Assembly (NCBI RefSeq): GCF_036898095.1
Contig: NC_090746.1
Location: 56,653,899 to 56,717,898, forward strand
From: Palaemon carinicauda
Taxonomy: Eukaryota > Arthropoda > Malacostraca > Decapoda > Palaemonidae
Direction of reading: 5' to 3'
Length of the DNA stretch: 64,000 bases
Below are positions 40,701 to 52,604 of the stretch, one piece after another. Position 1 is the stretch's first letter; the number at the start of each line of letters is the position of its first letter. Position numbers and translations under genes: made by a program. The notes below the pieces were generated by a model. That model worked only from the letters and a program-made list of their open reading frames with translations, was not told the DNA's origin and searched no databases.

Positions 40701-42512
40701 AAAACATCACTCATACAAAACCGCAGACCACAAAATGCCTGAACAGATAGCTTTTTATGTGGGAAAATAAATTCAGGCAAAGGGAAGTATACAATGTTAA
40801 AAATTCTAGCTGAACTGCACTAATCTCCTAGGTATGTAGTACAGTAGGGTCCCGAATTACACGTGTTCTAATTACGCGATTCCTCAATTACGCGATCGAT
40901 AGTTTTTAAAAATTAATTTTCCTGTATTTGCGAGGAGCATTCTAAATCCGCGAGTCAAGCACCGCGAAGCGTAGGAAATCTATTGTTTTCTTAATTGTAT
41001 TGGGGGGGGGTGATGGTTCCCCGATGTCTGAGAAGGGGGGGGGAGAATGTGAGAGAAAGATTTCTGTTCAAACATTTTAAGACTAGTTTTGGATGAAAAA
41101 TGTTAAGGTTTGCCCATCTGTTGTGTGAACTTGTCGCTAGGCCTAGCCTAACTGTCCAACACCTATATGTATAATATTCCATATTTGTACTAATTAATTT
41201 TTATACTTACGTTGTGATTATGGTGAAAAATCCTTATTCATTAAACTTTAAATTAAAAACCATCAAAATAAAGACTTTTATATCATGCTACTGCCAAACA
41301 TGTCACCACAACCAAACCCATTACTTTGTTTAGTACGTTCCATCGCTGATCATAACGAACTCGCTAACCAATTTTAACATCTGTCTATAGGTTAACTTTT
41401 GCGGCAAAAGATATCTTACCAGGTACTATGTAATAATAATGTTATAATTAATGTTTTATTTATCCTTAGAAAATCAAAATATATGAAATATGAGCAATTT
41501 TGTTTCGTGTTGTTTTTTTTTCCTTAAAAAAACGCCTTCTTAAAAGGAAAACTTTTTTTTTTTACGTTTCATCATCGATCATAAACGCATTTACTCCTGA
41601 AAGTGATATTGAAGAGCTTTTACTAAAGATGTTATTATAAATAAAGATTATAAATAGGTGGTAAAATATCTATAATTAAAGTGTAGCAGCATCAAGAAAT
41701 GTTGGGGTTCGCCCTTTACATAAGAATGTACTGTACATTGGATTAGACAGAACGTAGAAAAAATCAATTAGGGAAAAATCGGTATTCGATATCCTCTTCA
41801 TCAGCATCGTCATTCGTCAATCGGGCTTTTTATTTTTTTTATTCTCAGTCGCTAACTAGTTATCGCACTGCCAAGATCTGCACACATTCCGATAATTCAC
41901 ATTTGAAGGTTTTCTGGGAGAGGATGGATAGAGAAAATACCGAACTATATAAAATGTTTTTTTAACCTGTTAAGCGTCACCCAAGTGATAAACCGTTCAC
42001 CACGATCTACTCGGTACCGCCTTCAACTGTATATTCCGTTCATGACTTTAATTGCCTTTTACAAGCCGTCAGTCTCGTGATGTTACTTTACTCGTATAGT
42101 AAGTATAGGATCACCACTTGGCAACACTCTCAGCATATGGGGACTGTGAATAGAAACTTATATGATATCTGGCAACTATTTTTCTGAAGGTAGCTTGATG
42201 TTACAAAACTCTGGTTTGAACTGGTTTCCTATCAGTGCGCTCGGGCGTTCATGCATAAGTGGTTATTTGTTGTTCCTTTTGTAATGATAGGTCTAAAGAG
42301 GAAGGTTATTTCTTTAGATGAAATAAATGATATTCTTGTTGTGGAATTTGATAATGATAACCTGTTTGATAATGAGAGCACTAGTTCTGAATCCTCCAGT
42401 GATGAGTATATTGAAGAAACAAGTTTTCTTTCGATGTCGAAAGCGAAAATGACTTCTCATTACCGAATGACTGGACAACGAAATTTCACAAAACTATAAA
42501 GGGAAAGGAAAC

Positions 42513-42514
<2 letters not shown>

Positions 42515-42575
<61 letters not shown>
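42515..42575. repeat. (GA)n microsatellite
   Basis: Perfect GA tract of about 60 bp within the transposase remnant. Confidence 0.97.
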
Positions 42576-42578
<3 letters not shown>

Positions 42579-42637
42579 AAGTGGATAAATAATGTACAAA
42601 TGTATGACGAACATATTTGAAAACTATACAGGAAACG

Positions 42638-42641
<4 letters not shown>

Positions 42642-42727
<86 letters not shown>
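42642..42727. repeat. (GA)n microsatellite
   Basis: Second, longer GA tract (about 86 bp) 67 bp after the previous one. The sequence between the two tracts (aaactatacaggaaacgat) partly repeats that before the first tract (aaactataaagggaaagga), so the unit was probably duplicated. Confidence 0.95.
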
Positions 42728-42730
<3 letters not shown>

Positions 42731-43339
42731 ATCCCTTTCCTTTTGTTGCTTATCCAGGCGTAAGATTTACGATTGAAGATAAAAAGAACCCATTAGAATA
42801 TTCAGTATTATGTAGCCATTTGAAATGAAATAATAGTAGTATTAATTGTTTTTTACTCAACCATTTAATTAATATCCCTACTTTTAACTATAATTACGAA
42901 TTATAAGCATAAAGAAATTATATTAACTTTGAAAAATTATCATTAGTGAAATGACCGCTCAGGGCAAAAAAAGCGTGATTATCGTACAGCAGCCTATTGC
43001 ACACTTGCGCCTAGTGGCCGTGTTTACGTGTGGGAGTGTCATCATGGATATACAGTACTATACTGTAATTTTTAACTATTGCTAGATAGGCCTACGTACT
43101 GTATCAAACCTTGAAAACCCTTTTTTGTTTTTTGTATCTATAGGAAATAATTCTACATCATTCGGAAAATACTGAAAACAGTAAGCTATGCATAGTACAG
43201 TAGTAAATACTACAGTCATAGAAAATTATCAAAACTTTAACAACTTTTTATTGTTTTATTTATCCATAAAAGAAATTTTGTACAGTATTTTATAAAAAAA
43301 ATCTATAAGAAGGATTTCTTACAGTATTGTTAAGATAAA

Positions 43340-43366
43340 AGCTACAGTATATATGTATATATATAT

Positions 43367-43427
<61 letters not shown>

Positions 43428-43515
43428 ATATATATATATATAATATATATATATATAATATATATATACATACATACACACATACATACACACACAGTGT
43501 ATATACAGTATATAT
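43340..43515. repeat. (TA)n array
   Basis: Imperfect TA/ATAT array with acat-rich interruptions, near the right end of the 2.8-kb DNA transposon. Confidence 0.93.
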
Positions 43516-43660
43516 ATAGCTAGAAAGCTAGAAATGGAGTGAAAAAAAAATTGACGGGTAGGTTGCTGTTTGCCGCCATGATGTGTTTCGAAATATACGA
43601 ATTTCCAATTACACGAGGCCTTTCATCGACCAAATTCTCGCATAATTCGGGACCCTACTG

Positions 43661-44055
43661 TACAGGAATAAACTGTCATGTACCAAGGAAAAAAAAATTT
43701 ACAGTATCCCGCATGCCAGGCACATTACATGCAAAGAAAGACATTCTTGACAACAGTGACTTTCATCTGCATGACATTTGAGATATTGTATATCATAAAA
43801 ATAACCAATACATATGCATCTACATTACTATTTTTATGACGAAATTACCTAACCACACCAAACTGAATAAAAATCTTAGCTCTGATAACATTGGTCATTT
43901 CCACTGGAGGCAAATGCATAAGCTTAGAATTACATAGCACAGTACAACTCTAAAATAACAAAACATTAAAATACTCTCTAAAACAATCTCCATACTAAAT
44001 ATCTTTAGCAGTAACTATATCAATGTATAATGGCAGTTAGCAGTTTTCAACATAC
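43661..44055. other. Intron sequence, nothing recognised
   Basis: AT-rich DNA between the DNA transposon and photolyase exon 3. It is one of the few stretches here without an identifiable mobile element. Confidence 0.5.
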
Positions 44056-44181
44056 CTTTCAAAAGAAACTGAAACTGACGATATGTGGTATCCAGAAACT
44101 TAGGGATAAGACAGTATACCACATGAAGAGGTAATTTATTTTTCAGTGCTAATCGCTGAGCAAAAAGTAAGGCCCAATTAT
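44056..44181 (-). CDS. phr: Class II CPD photolyase, exon 3 (internal)
   Basis: This 126-bp exon encodes [27 protein letters not shown] and FQFLLK, the beta-alpha start of the photolyase antenna domain. The acceptor (tttctattaacag) precedes it and the donor gtatg follows. It begins by completing a split Asp codon from exon 2 and ends in phase 1 with the G of the Gly completed by exon 4. The three phases agree (127, 126 and 203 bp). No stop or frameshift is present. The exon sits between a 2.8-kb DNA transposon and the 3' end of DIRS copy D. Confidence 0.93.
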
Positions 44182-45104
44182 CTGTTAATAGAAAAATACC
44201 AAAACATCAGGTACCACAAACATGACATTTAGAAGTAATTTGTAATTTGTATTTTGATACAAACCTGTAGCTCTTTAATAGGGATTATCTTTTGGCAAAG
44301 CTGTAAGACAAGACACTAAGATTTTAATGTGAGGTGGCAACTACACAAGCACTAGACAGTGGGAGGGTGGTGTGGGTAGCTGGGGGGTTGCTGGCTACCC
44401 CCAACTCACTCACACATCAGTGGGATTACACCACTTTTGATTGCAGGCAGGACTTAAGGGGACAGGTGATGGTGGGACAATTTGTATAAATATGTACTGG
44501 TTTATATCGTTAGGACACTAAACAACCCTTACGCTATTTAGTAGGGAGGCCTCACCCATTAGGAGGGTGGTGGTCTGACCACTGGCTTGGCCATTGTCCC
44601 AGGTTTTTACCTGTACAGTATTAAACTGTAACTGAGAAAAAAACTTGACACCTCGCTAAAAGGAAAATGCACAAATGGTAGCCTGAGCAACCTGTGTGGT
44701 TGTGAGGAACTAGCAATGTGACTGTCTAGGTAAGAATATTCAGAGTTTAAAAATAGGAATATTAAATCAAACAGACTTTTCACAATACCCACCTCACGGA
44801 GAGTATCTGGGATGTGCACAAGTATGAAATCTATAGATGGATAGATTGATCGATTTGAGGTTTTATTGCATCCTGAAATGAAATCTATATTAGGTTACGC
44901 AAGGGAAATGGAATCTAGATTAGGTTACACAAGGGAAACGGCTATCACCTGCAGATATGTGGAGCAAGCTTGCAGAGGGCCCATGATGCTGTTCCCCCTG
45001 AGAGGGGAAGATGAAAGAAAAGAAAAGAGCCAGACATTCTTATCATTCATCCCAGACTAATCCCGGGTAACCAATGCCCTCAACCATCTGCTATTTGTCC
45101 ATCA

Positions 45105-45720
45105 AGGAGCCTGAGCTACCTGTAAGCCACTTGTGCACCCACCACAGAACCAATGAAAAATGCATCCATGTTCTAGTGGGTCACATCTTGCAGGTACCGG
45201 GTGGTGAAGGTCACTTGATGCTTACACATCTACGCCACAGAGTAGTTGCATTTAAATGCTAGGGATGTGCTTATGCCCCTCATCATGAGCTCTAGGTCGA
45301 TGAGTAGGAGGAGGGTCGGGATTCCATGCATGGTCAATAACCCTGCGAATTCAGGCTGAGATGGTATTTTTAGTGACACTCTTCTTGACCCTCCCTGTGC
45401 TAACAAAGAGTGCTGATACACGGGGACGAGCTACTTGTTGTGAAAATTCTCTCTGAGAGAGGAGATGCTGGATAGTCTCTAGGCGTGAAGTTGTAGCGAA
45501 GCTACGACTTTGTGGAAAATGTTGGCATGTGGTTGTATGAGTAGTTCGTGTCATGGAGGGAGTTCTCTTGGAGACTTCGTCAGGAGTTGCAGAAGGTCTG
45601 GAAACCATTCCGCATGATGCCATAGCGGAGCTATGAGAGTCATTGAGAGGTTGAATGATTTTCTGGCCTTGTTGATTACCCTCCTCACGAGACAGAACGG
45701 GGGAAAGGCGTAAACGTCGA
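45105..45720 (-). pseudogene. DIRS tyrosine recombinase (copy D), internally deleted
   Basis: The N-terminal part (up to FSQQVA) is fused directly to a much later part (RPRVSALFVSTGRVKKSVTK). Compared with copy A, the region between, with most of the core-binding domain and the first catalytic Arg, is gone. The end retains a TRYLQDV tyrosine motif. It cannot be active. Confidence 0.75.
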
Positions 45721-45729
45721 TGTTGTCCC

Positions 45730-47228
45730 ATCATTGTTGGAATGCATCTTGCCCGAGAGCCCTGAGGTCTGGGACTGGGGAGCAATACAACGGGAGCCTA
45801 AAGTTCAGGGCCATTGCGAAGAGATCCACAGTCGGAGAACCCCACAAAGTAAGGACTTTGTTGGCTACTAGATGATTCAAAGACCACTCGGTACTCACTA
45901 TCTGAGAAGCTCTGCTCAGATTGTGGGCGAGCACATTCCTTTTGCCTGGAATGAAGTGTGCAGATAGTGGTATCGAGTGAATCTCTGCCAATCTCAGTAT
46001 CTCTATTGCTAGATGGGACAGGGGCTGCGAAAAGGTACCTCCTAGTTTGTTGATGTAAGCCACTATTGTGGTGTTGTCGCTCATCACCATCACTGAGTGG
46101 CCCGCCAGGAACTAGTGGAACTGTTGAAGGGACAGAAAAACGGCCTTCATCTCTAAGAGATTTACGCGGAGGTACTCTTCTGACTTTGACCAGAGGCCTG
46201 AGATCGTGTGGTGCAGCACGTGGGGCCTCCAGCCTTTTTTTTGAAGCGCCTGAGAACAGCATCAAATCGTAGATTCTCGTCCGACACCCACCATTCGAGG
46301 TCCGTCTGTTCCGCTGATCCCATGGAAATCAGGATGTCCGGGGAGTCGAAAGCCTGATTCCACCGGGACTTGAGTCGCTACTGGAGAGATCGAATCTTGA
46401 GGCGATCGTTGGGAACTAGACGGGCCAGAGAGGAAAGGTACCCGAGAAGACGTAGCCATGTCTGGGCTGGAAGCTCTTCTCGTCTGAGAAAGGGTCTTGC
46501 GACCTTTCTCAGCCTCACTATTTGTGGATATTGGTGTCTAATATCATGCCTAGGTATACCAGTCTCTGCATAAGAAGTAGGGAGGACTTCTCGAGGTTTA
46601 CCATGATCCCCAGATCTTGGCAAAGCCTCAGAAGTTTTTCTCGGTGTTGTAGAAGGGTTGACACCGAGCCCGCTAGGATTAGCCAGTCGTCCAAATAACG
46701 GAGGAGACGGATGCCAATCCTGTGTGCCCAAGATGACACTAGGGAGAACACTCTAGTGAAGACTTGAGGAGCTGTGGAAAGACCAAAGCACAGCCCCTTG
46801 AACTGGTATTTCCTGTTGTCTAGGCTGAATCTTAAGTACTTCCTTGAAGACGGATGGATTGGGATCTGGAAATATGTCTCCTTTAGGTCCAGTGTGTAAA
46901 TGAAGTCCTGTGGTCTTACCACATGTCTGACTGTGTCTGCCATCTCCATGCTGAAGAGAGTTTGCTTGACAAACTTGTTTAGAGCTGAGAGGTCGATGAC
47001 TGGTCTCCAAGCTCCAGATGCCTTTTTCACAAGAAAGAGTAGACTGAAGAAGCCTGGAAACTCGTCGAGGACCTCCTGGAGAGCGCCCTTCTTCAACAGG
47101 GTCTGGATTTCTGCCCAGAGGGCTAGCCCGTTTGCTGATCCCATAGCAAAGGCGTCTATTGACACTGGATTCCTGATCAAGGGAGAGAGAGATGTTGTGA
47201 ACGGGATGCGATACCCTGAGCGAATCAC
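45730..47228 (-). pseudogene. DIRS RT and RNase H (copy D), frame-broken
   Basis: The RT part (46518-47228) is open for 236 codons: GAWRPVIDLSALNKFVKQT, YTLDLKETYFQIPIHP, LCFGLSTAPQVFTRVF and catalytic RYLDD. RNase H (about 45780-46265) keeps VMSDNTTIVAYINKLGG and ILRLAEIHSIPLSAHFIPG, with ARNVLAHNLSRA-type ending, followed by VDLFAMALNFRLPLYCSPVP. Frameshifts separate the two parts near 46265-46520. In the RT, Lys-Glu-Thr replaces the usual Lys-Asp-Ala before Tyr, so a metal-binding Asp is changed to Glu. Confidence 0.8.
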
Positions 47229-47339
47229 GGAGTCTATCCAGGGTTAGGCCCCGAGTTGCTTCCACCTGTCCCAGCAATTTTGTAGGCTTCACCCCACTAT
47301 TGGACAAGCGGGGAGAACGCCAATTCTAGTGTATGGGGC

Positions 47340-50300
47340 CTCGGCCACTCCCTCTAGGAAATTTTCCTCCCCTGGAGGACTTACTGCTATTCTTGTCCTT
47401 GGTCGGAAAGGGCTTCTTAGACACCACTGTTTTCCATGCTGTCTTGTTTGTCGAGGTCTTATCTGGATGGGACTACTGAGGAGCTGGTGATTTATAGGGC
47501 TTGGATGTCAAAGCCCTATGGAGGAGGGAGTCCTGGTGAGACTTCCTCCATCTCTCAACAGCTTGTTCCACGTCTTTTGACTCAAAAAGAGAGGAGTTCC
47601 TGAGCCTAGCGATCTTGGCATTCGGGACCTGCTGATGGAATCTCTCAGCCACAGCATTCCGACGTTTCAGGATGGTGTTCGGCCATAAGTTTGAGACTCG
47701 ATGGTGCGAGTGCGTGAGAGAAGTAAAGTCTCTGGTGCGTTCCTTAGAAAAATCCTCAGTTCGCACCAGGATTCCCAGATTCCCCAGCCAAAGATCAAGC
47801 CACGAAGTAACCTGCATGGCATACTTCGTGACCTTTTCCTGATTGAGGATCTCGGCTGCCGAAAAAGTGACATCACGGTTGGAGACCCTCTCAAGACAGA
47901 CTCCCTAAGTGAGCTCTTTCAGAGAGTGGTGGAGTGAAAGAGCCGGACTAAGCTCGTCCAAAATTTTGAAATGCCTCCTCTACTGGACGCGAGGAGGTGG
48001 GAGAGGCTTGACGGTAGAGTGTGAGCATTGAGAGGAGGAGAACTTGGAGAGCTGTTGGGCGATCTTTGCCCGGGCACTCTTTAGCCCTTGAGACCAGGCC
48101 AAGGCTGCACTGACCTTAACGGGCGTGAGTGCCAAAGACACGATCTAAGACCATGTCTTTGCCCTCTCGTGGTGGTATCTCCGGGTCGGTAAACCCGTTG
48201 AGTACCCTGATGAGAGTCAGGACTTGCCAGAAGTGGGACTGGCAGCGAAGCCTCCTTCTTCCACCTCAGAGATGTCCTCTCTGGGTGGGTCGTGAGCATT
48301 CCTAGAGTGACTGGTAGTTCCTGAAGGCCTGGAGGTCCTTGAAGAGGATTTGGAAATGTCTTAGAGTTCTTTGATTCCTTTTGGCCAAGGAGATAGGACT
48401 CCAGCATTGAAGGCTGGATGGAGTTGTCCTTCCTGTCTTCCGCTGGTGGTGGAGGACTCTCTGTGTGAGGAAAATTTTCCTCCGAAGGTGGAAGAGAGGA
48501 AATTCAAACCTCGTGAGACTCCCTCGGCAGAGGTAAGGTAGGAGAGCGTCCTGAGGGCGAGTCAGGAGGGGCAGGCCTCAAAGGCCTAACAGGAATCAGT
48601 TTCACCCTAGGGGATGTTACTGTGTTTCAGGCTCCTTTTTTTCTCTTCAAGGGAGAAGCAGCCAAGGTTCTTTGCGGGAGATCTACTGGAACCGTCGGAT
48701 GTTGTGAGGTCTCTGAAGAGTGAGATGATAAAGCAGGTCTGAAGGCTTGTACAACTGCTCTGACCATGGCACTGAACCAAGGCTGTCTGCTGACAGTGGC
48801 ACAGTCAGAGAGAGCTCCTGAAGAGAAAGGGATCAATGGATCCCTGTGAGGAGTCTCGACCTATGGTTGATGTGGTGGGTCTGCCTTCGAAGAAGGAATC
48901 TTCGGAATATTGAACCCTTCTGTGAAGCCTCTTCCTCCTTTTCCCAGCGGGAGTGCTGTAATGCATTTGCGGGGAGGGGAATGGGGCTATGGCAACCTAT
49001 TAAAAAGTTTGCCTTTTTGACTTGTGCAAGGGGAAATTGAGGCGCAGGAGAGCGCTGGCTAGCAGGCGAATGCTGGTGCGCAGGTGAGCATGGGAAAACA
49101 GACAAGTGCTGGCGAGCCAAAGAACGTTGGTGCATAGGTGGGCGCAGGTGCCAGGTGAGCTGGAGAGCGTTGACGAGTCGGCGAGCGCCAACGAGCTGGA
49201 GAACGCTGGTGCACAGGAGAGCACTTGTGCAAAGGAGAGTGCTGGTGCGCAGGAGAGCTCTGATGCGCAGGAAAGAGCTGTCGCACTGGTGAGCGCAGGT
49301 GCGCTGGCGAGCCAGCAAACGCTAGTGTTTTGAACGGTGAGAACGTGCTGGAGAGCGCCGGCGATCGGGAGATCGATGGGGTATTGGAGAGCGCTAAAAT
49401 GCAGGAGAGCGCTGAAGCACTGGAAAGCGCTGACGCGCTGGAGAGCCTTGATACACTGAAAAGCGTTGGCATGGGGGATCACGAACAATCCATAGAAGAG
49501 TCCAAGTCCAAAGACCGAGGACTACCGGCAGCATCGTCAAGAGAAGGTCCAGGAACGGGCGAAGGTTGAGGGCCAGAAGACAACAGAAGAGGAGGCTCCT
49601 CTGCGGAGGAAGGCTGCGAAGATGAGGCGCCTTTTCACCGATGGCGAAGGGCGACCTCTAAGGCGAAGCGGAGGACGAGCTCTGCAAGATCGGTGATGCC
49701 CTCTGGGGGCCGGTGGATCAGCAAGCTGAACTATAGAAGTCCACAGAGGAGTTTCTACGAGTGAACTCCTCCTCCGAGGAGAAACACTCGCAGGAGAGAC
49801 AGATGAACTTTGCTTCCCCCTTGAAGGATGATCATGAATGGGTGAAGCGCAGTCGTCAGCAACAGCCGAAGAGTCTGAAGAGGCAGGGGCGTCAGCAGCA
49901 GATGCCTCAGACACCACTAAGTCGGCGTACGACAGATGAACCACCTCCGAAGTCGACAAAGGCTGCACATTAGCACCATGGATGAGCTGCAGCAAGGAGT
50001 TCTTGGAGGGCGGACCCGGAAGCCCCAAGGACGACCACCCCTGTACAAAAGGAGAAAGACACAAGGCCTCACCTGGGGGGAGAGGTGGGGCCGCTTTGCC
50101 AGAGGAAGCAACACCATCTCTGGAGGACTGGGGTTGACCAACAATTAAAGGGCCTACGCTACTACTCGACGGTCTCTCGGATGAAGCCGATTGAGTAGGA
50201 GCTTCGGAGGAAGGTTAGGAAGCGGAAGAAGAAGCCTTAGGTATTTTCCCTTTTGAAGAAATCTTTGAAGGAGAAATATCCTGCTTTGAATTCTTCTTCT

Positions 50301-50430
50301 ACCGTCGCCCAAGCCTTTCTCACTGGGAGGCAGATGACTGCAGACACTCACTACACTTGTTTTCCCCATCATACCGTTGACCTCTGCAGGCGGGACAAAG
50401 GGTGTGTCAATCGGTGTCCACGGCCGACAT
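47340..50430 (-). pseudogene. DIRS gag (copy D), frame-broken, with repetitive middle
   Basis: The ATG at 50430 opens MSAVDTD, an in-frame stop, then LCPACRGQ and KCSEC, a CxxC...CxxC pattern that may bind zinc. Ser/Pro-rich sequence follows (to about 49540), then a repetitive block at 49030-49480 built from short Ser-Pro-Ala-His-Gln-like units, then a C-terminal part with FHQQVPNAKIARL. Stops and frameshifts are common. Copies A and F carry related pieces. Confidence 0.65.
49030..49480. repeat. Coding minisatellite in copy D gag, about 18-bp unit
   Basis: Words such as gctggtgcgcaggagagc recur at six- or nine-base steps. All three minus-strand frames stay open and give Ser/Ala/Leu/His repeats. 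This explains the several overlapping open frames here. Confidence 0.75.
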
Positions 50431-50776
50431 GAAGGTACCACAGGGGAGGCGGGCAGGTACGCATGGTCGGCAGAAGTAAACACACACACACTAATAAAGA
50501 GAAAGCACAAACAAAAAGCAATTAATGGCAGTCCAAAATAACTTGGTGAGGATGAAGAACGGTAACGACCGTTCACCATCCACATCAAAAGCAAAGTGAG
50601 CTTAAATCACAGGTGTGTGAGCGGGAGCAGTACCAAGCTAACCCCCCCTATCCTTGCTAACTAGCGGAATGGGTAGTTAACCCTCGCTAAAATTTTAATG
50701 GCTAGTCCTTTCAGCTTCGCCGAAAGTAATACCCCTAATAAATAGCATAGGTTTATATTCCAGTTACAAAACAAAC

Positions 50777-51084
50777 GTATATTATAAAATTTTTCATTAA
50801 CATTGAAGCAAACTCGGGCTTTCAAATGCCTTTATTCCTGAAACTAGAGAAATAAAATACATATACAGTACATTCACCATAAAATTCAGAGCATACTTCA
50901 CCCGAATGTGAAAATACAGGAAAAGAAAGTCTCTTAACACATATGCATCTCCAAAAAGAGTGAACTAATGTTTATGATGTAACTGTTCAAAGGATACAAC
51001 TTGAAGTTGTAGAATAGCGAATATGACAGTCAAGAGACAAAAATGTGCAAAACTAATTAAGAACTATAGTCTGTTTCCTCCTAG
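50777..51084. other. Intron sequence, nothing recognised
   Basis: AT-rich DNA between the right end of DIRS copy D and the inverted-repeat element. Confidence 0.45.
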
Positions 51085-51568
51085 CCGGCAACTGGAGCTG
51101 AACCACGGTTTGAAAGCTCGTCACTGATTGGCTGTTGGTTCAGGCTTCCTCCCCTTCCGCTGACCGACAACGAAGCAAAACATTGTACAGTATTTGTCCG
51201 CTGTACATGGAATTCATTTTTGCTTTATACCTCACTTAGTTTGCATAATATCTACCTGGTTCTTTGGTCACACACAGTTTAAAGGTACATGATGAGTATT
51301 ACCTTGAAAAAAAATCCATATCTTAAAAAAATATACGAAAAATTACGAGTTGAAGTGAAACAAGCGCTGAAAAAACTTTATACAACTTTTTTATATGCGG
51401 TTTTTTACCTACAAATGTCATGCAAACGTAAATAAAAATAGGTGGATTTGGTAGAAAAATCCTCTTGAATGTCATGAACCTAAAAAAATAATGCAAGGAA
51501 GGAAAATAATGGTGAAATATTTGGCTTTATACCACAATATCGTTACAAATTTTGGTGACGATTCGTCG

Positions 51569-51658
<90 letters not shown>

Positions 51659-52190
51659 ATAGTGGAACACATGAGCTCAGAAAACAGGTGCAACTGGAGT
51701 GGCAAGTGATTTTACAGTAATTTTTTTTTACATTAAAATGAACTTCCCAGCATTACTCTCTATCTTTTCTATAATGTAAGACCCCCATGACAAGAAGAAG
51801 GATTGTTTCTACATTATTCTACCTTTGTTTATATACAGGAGCTTAATATTTGCAAAATAAAATCAGCATATAACTTGGAGTGGTATAAGATTCTCAAGAG
51901 ATAGCGTTACTTCAACACATTTTAAAATTCTTTTTAGGCAAAGTGGATATTTTTTTCACCGAAATTGTAGTCTTTCATTATTAATCAGTCTGTTATCAAA
52001 GAACCAAGAAGATACGACACAAAATAAGTGAGCTATGAATGAAAAAAAATAAAAACTTCTCGTGATTAGTAATGGAATATTTTGATGACAACAGGTGATC
52101 GTCAGTCAGTGGGAGAAGAGGAAGCTTGAACCAAAAGCCAAACAGCGACAAGCTTTCAATCTGTGGTTCTGCTCCAGTTGCCAGCTCGGA
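51085..52190. repeat. Long inverted repeat (possible foldback element) around a GA tract
   Basis: The arms at about 51085-51410 and 51860-52190 are inverse of each other. The outer 100 bp match best (ggcaactggagctgaaccac versus the inverse of gtggttctgctccagttgcc). Similarity continues inward through ttggttctttg and cttgaaaaaaaatcca-like words. The loop contains the (GA)n tract at 51572-51655. No target duplication or transposase was found. Confidence 0.75.
51572..51655. repeat. (GA)n microsatellite
   Basis: Perfect GA tract of about 84 bp in the loop of the inverted repeat. Confidence 0.97.
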
Positions 52191-52477
52191 TGTATTAATT
52201 GGCGTGGATTTTCATACACTCAAATATGAACTAAGTTTGAAGTCTGTGACAACAATGTCCTAACTTATGACTGATTACATAAATTGGACATTTTGTTTGA
52301 CTGACCTTTCAAAATTTAATCATTTCAAGCTTTTTACATAACAGCTAATCCCTGCAAGTTTCATTACTCTACAGTTGAATTGTGGCCAGGAAGGTGTCCA
52401 CTAACACACTCACAAACAGGGGGTAAAACATAACCTCCTTCCAACATTGTTGATGAAGGTAATAAACTTTAACAAAC

Positions 52478-52604
52478 CTTGTATCCTTTGATCACGACAC
52501 ATCCAGTACACAATCCCTTGGCTGTCCTCAGGTACATCTGAAGCTTCACTGATCATTTCAACACGTTTCTTGTTGAATTTGAAATCCAATATGTCCTCTC
52601 CTAC
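52478..52604 (-). CDS. phr: Class II CPD photolyase, exon 2
   Basis: This 127-bp exon encodes VGEDILDFKFNKKRVEMIS and GIVYWMCRDQRIQ, the conserved N-terminal segment of class II photolyases (the ..DFKFNKKRVR.. and YWMxRDQRxxDNW motifs). The acceptor is tctctgctttag and the donor follows a final G that becomes the first base of the Asp codon completed in exon 3. It enters in phase 0 from exon 1. The frame is clean. Confidence 0.93.

Larger units (their letters stand above)
42251..42828 (+). pseudogene. piggyBac-like transposase N-terminal remnant, split by (GA)n
   Basis: The first frame (42251-42499) has a Lys-Arg start, an acidic Ser/Asp/Glu-rich run (FDNESTSSESSSDEYIEE) typical of piggyBac transposase N-termini, and then stops. 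After GA tracts, the frame ending at 42828 reads PFPFVAYPGVRFTIEDKKNP, like the conserved pFtg.PGv...dpl segment that opens the piggyBac domain. A ttaacctgttaagcgtcac at 41962 could be the left end with its TTAA target. The catalytic DDD region is absent. The family call is moderate, since only two short motifs support it. Confidence 0.5.
40842..43660. mobile_element. TA-flanked pogo/Tigger-like DNA transposon (2.8 kb), with nested remnant
   Basis: The ends are CAGTAGGGTCCCGAATTACA and its inverse ttcgggaccctactg, flanked by TA on both sides. No transposase of its own is recognisable. It contains an older or younger piggyBac-like remnant (from about 41962), several (GA)n tracts and a long AT-rich array near the right end. 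Confidence 0.8.
4180..44055 (-). other. phr: Photolyase intron 3 (about 39.9 kb), filled with mobile elements
   Basis: The intron is defined by the exon 3 donor (GTATG at 44055) and the exon 4 acceptor (ending at 4180), with compatible phases. It holds DIRS segments G, A, B, C and H, two LINE insertions, a Tigger-like copy, two further TA-flanked DNA transposons and several satellites. Only short stretches are unassigned. Size and content follow directly from the exon positions, assuming no assembly join between the exons. Confidence 0.85.
44227..50776 (-). mobile_element. DIRS copy D (family 2), full span but decayed
   Basis: The left terminus lies at about 44227 (aagtaatttgtaatttg), a degenerate ICR at about 44480-44545 and the right terminus at 50580-50776. 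Between them are recombinase, RNase H, RT and gag remnants in DIRS order, all on the minus strand. It is about 6.5 kb, inside photolyase intron 2, and starts only 45 bp from exon 3. It shares long stretches with copy A, for example 45440-45700 with 6880-7130. Confidence 0.82.

Noticed and set aside
51472..51709. Open frames of repeated Arg-Glu or Leu-Ser
   Set aside because: These are translations of (GA)n/(CT)n tracts, as are those near 9990, 16260, 42530 and 42680.
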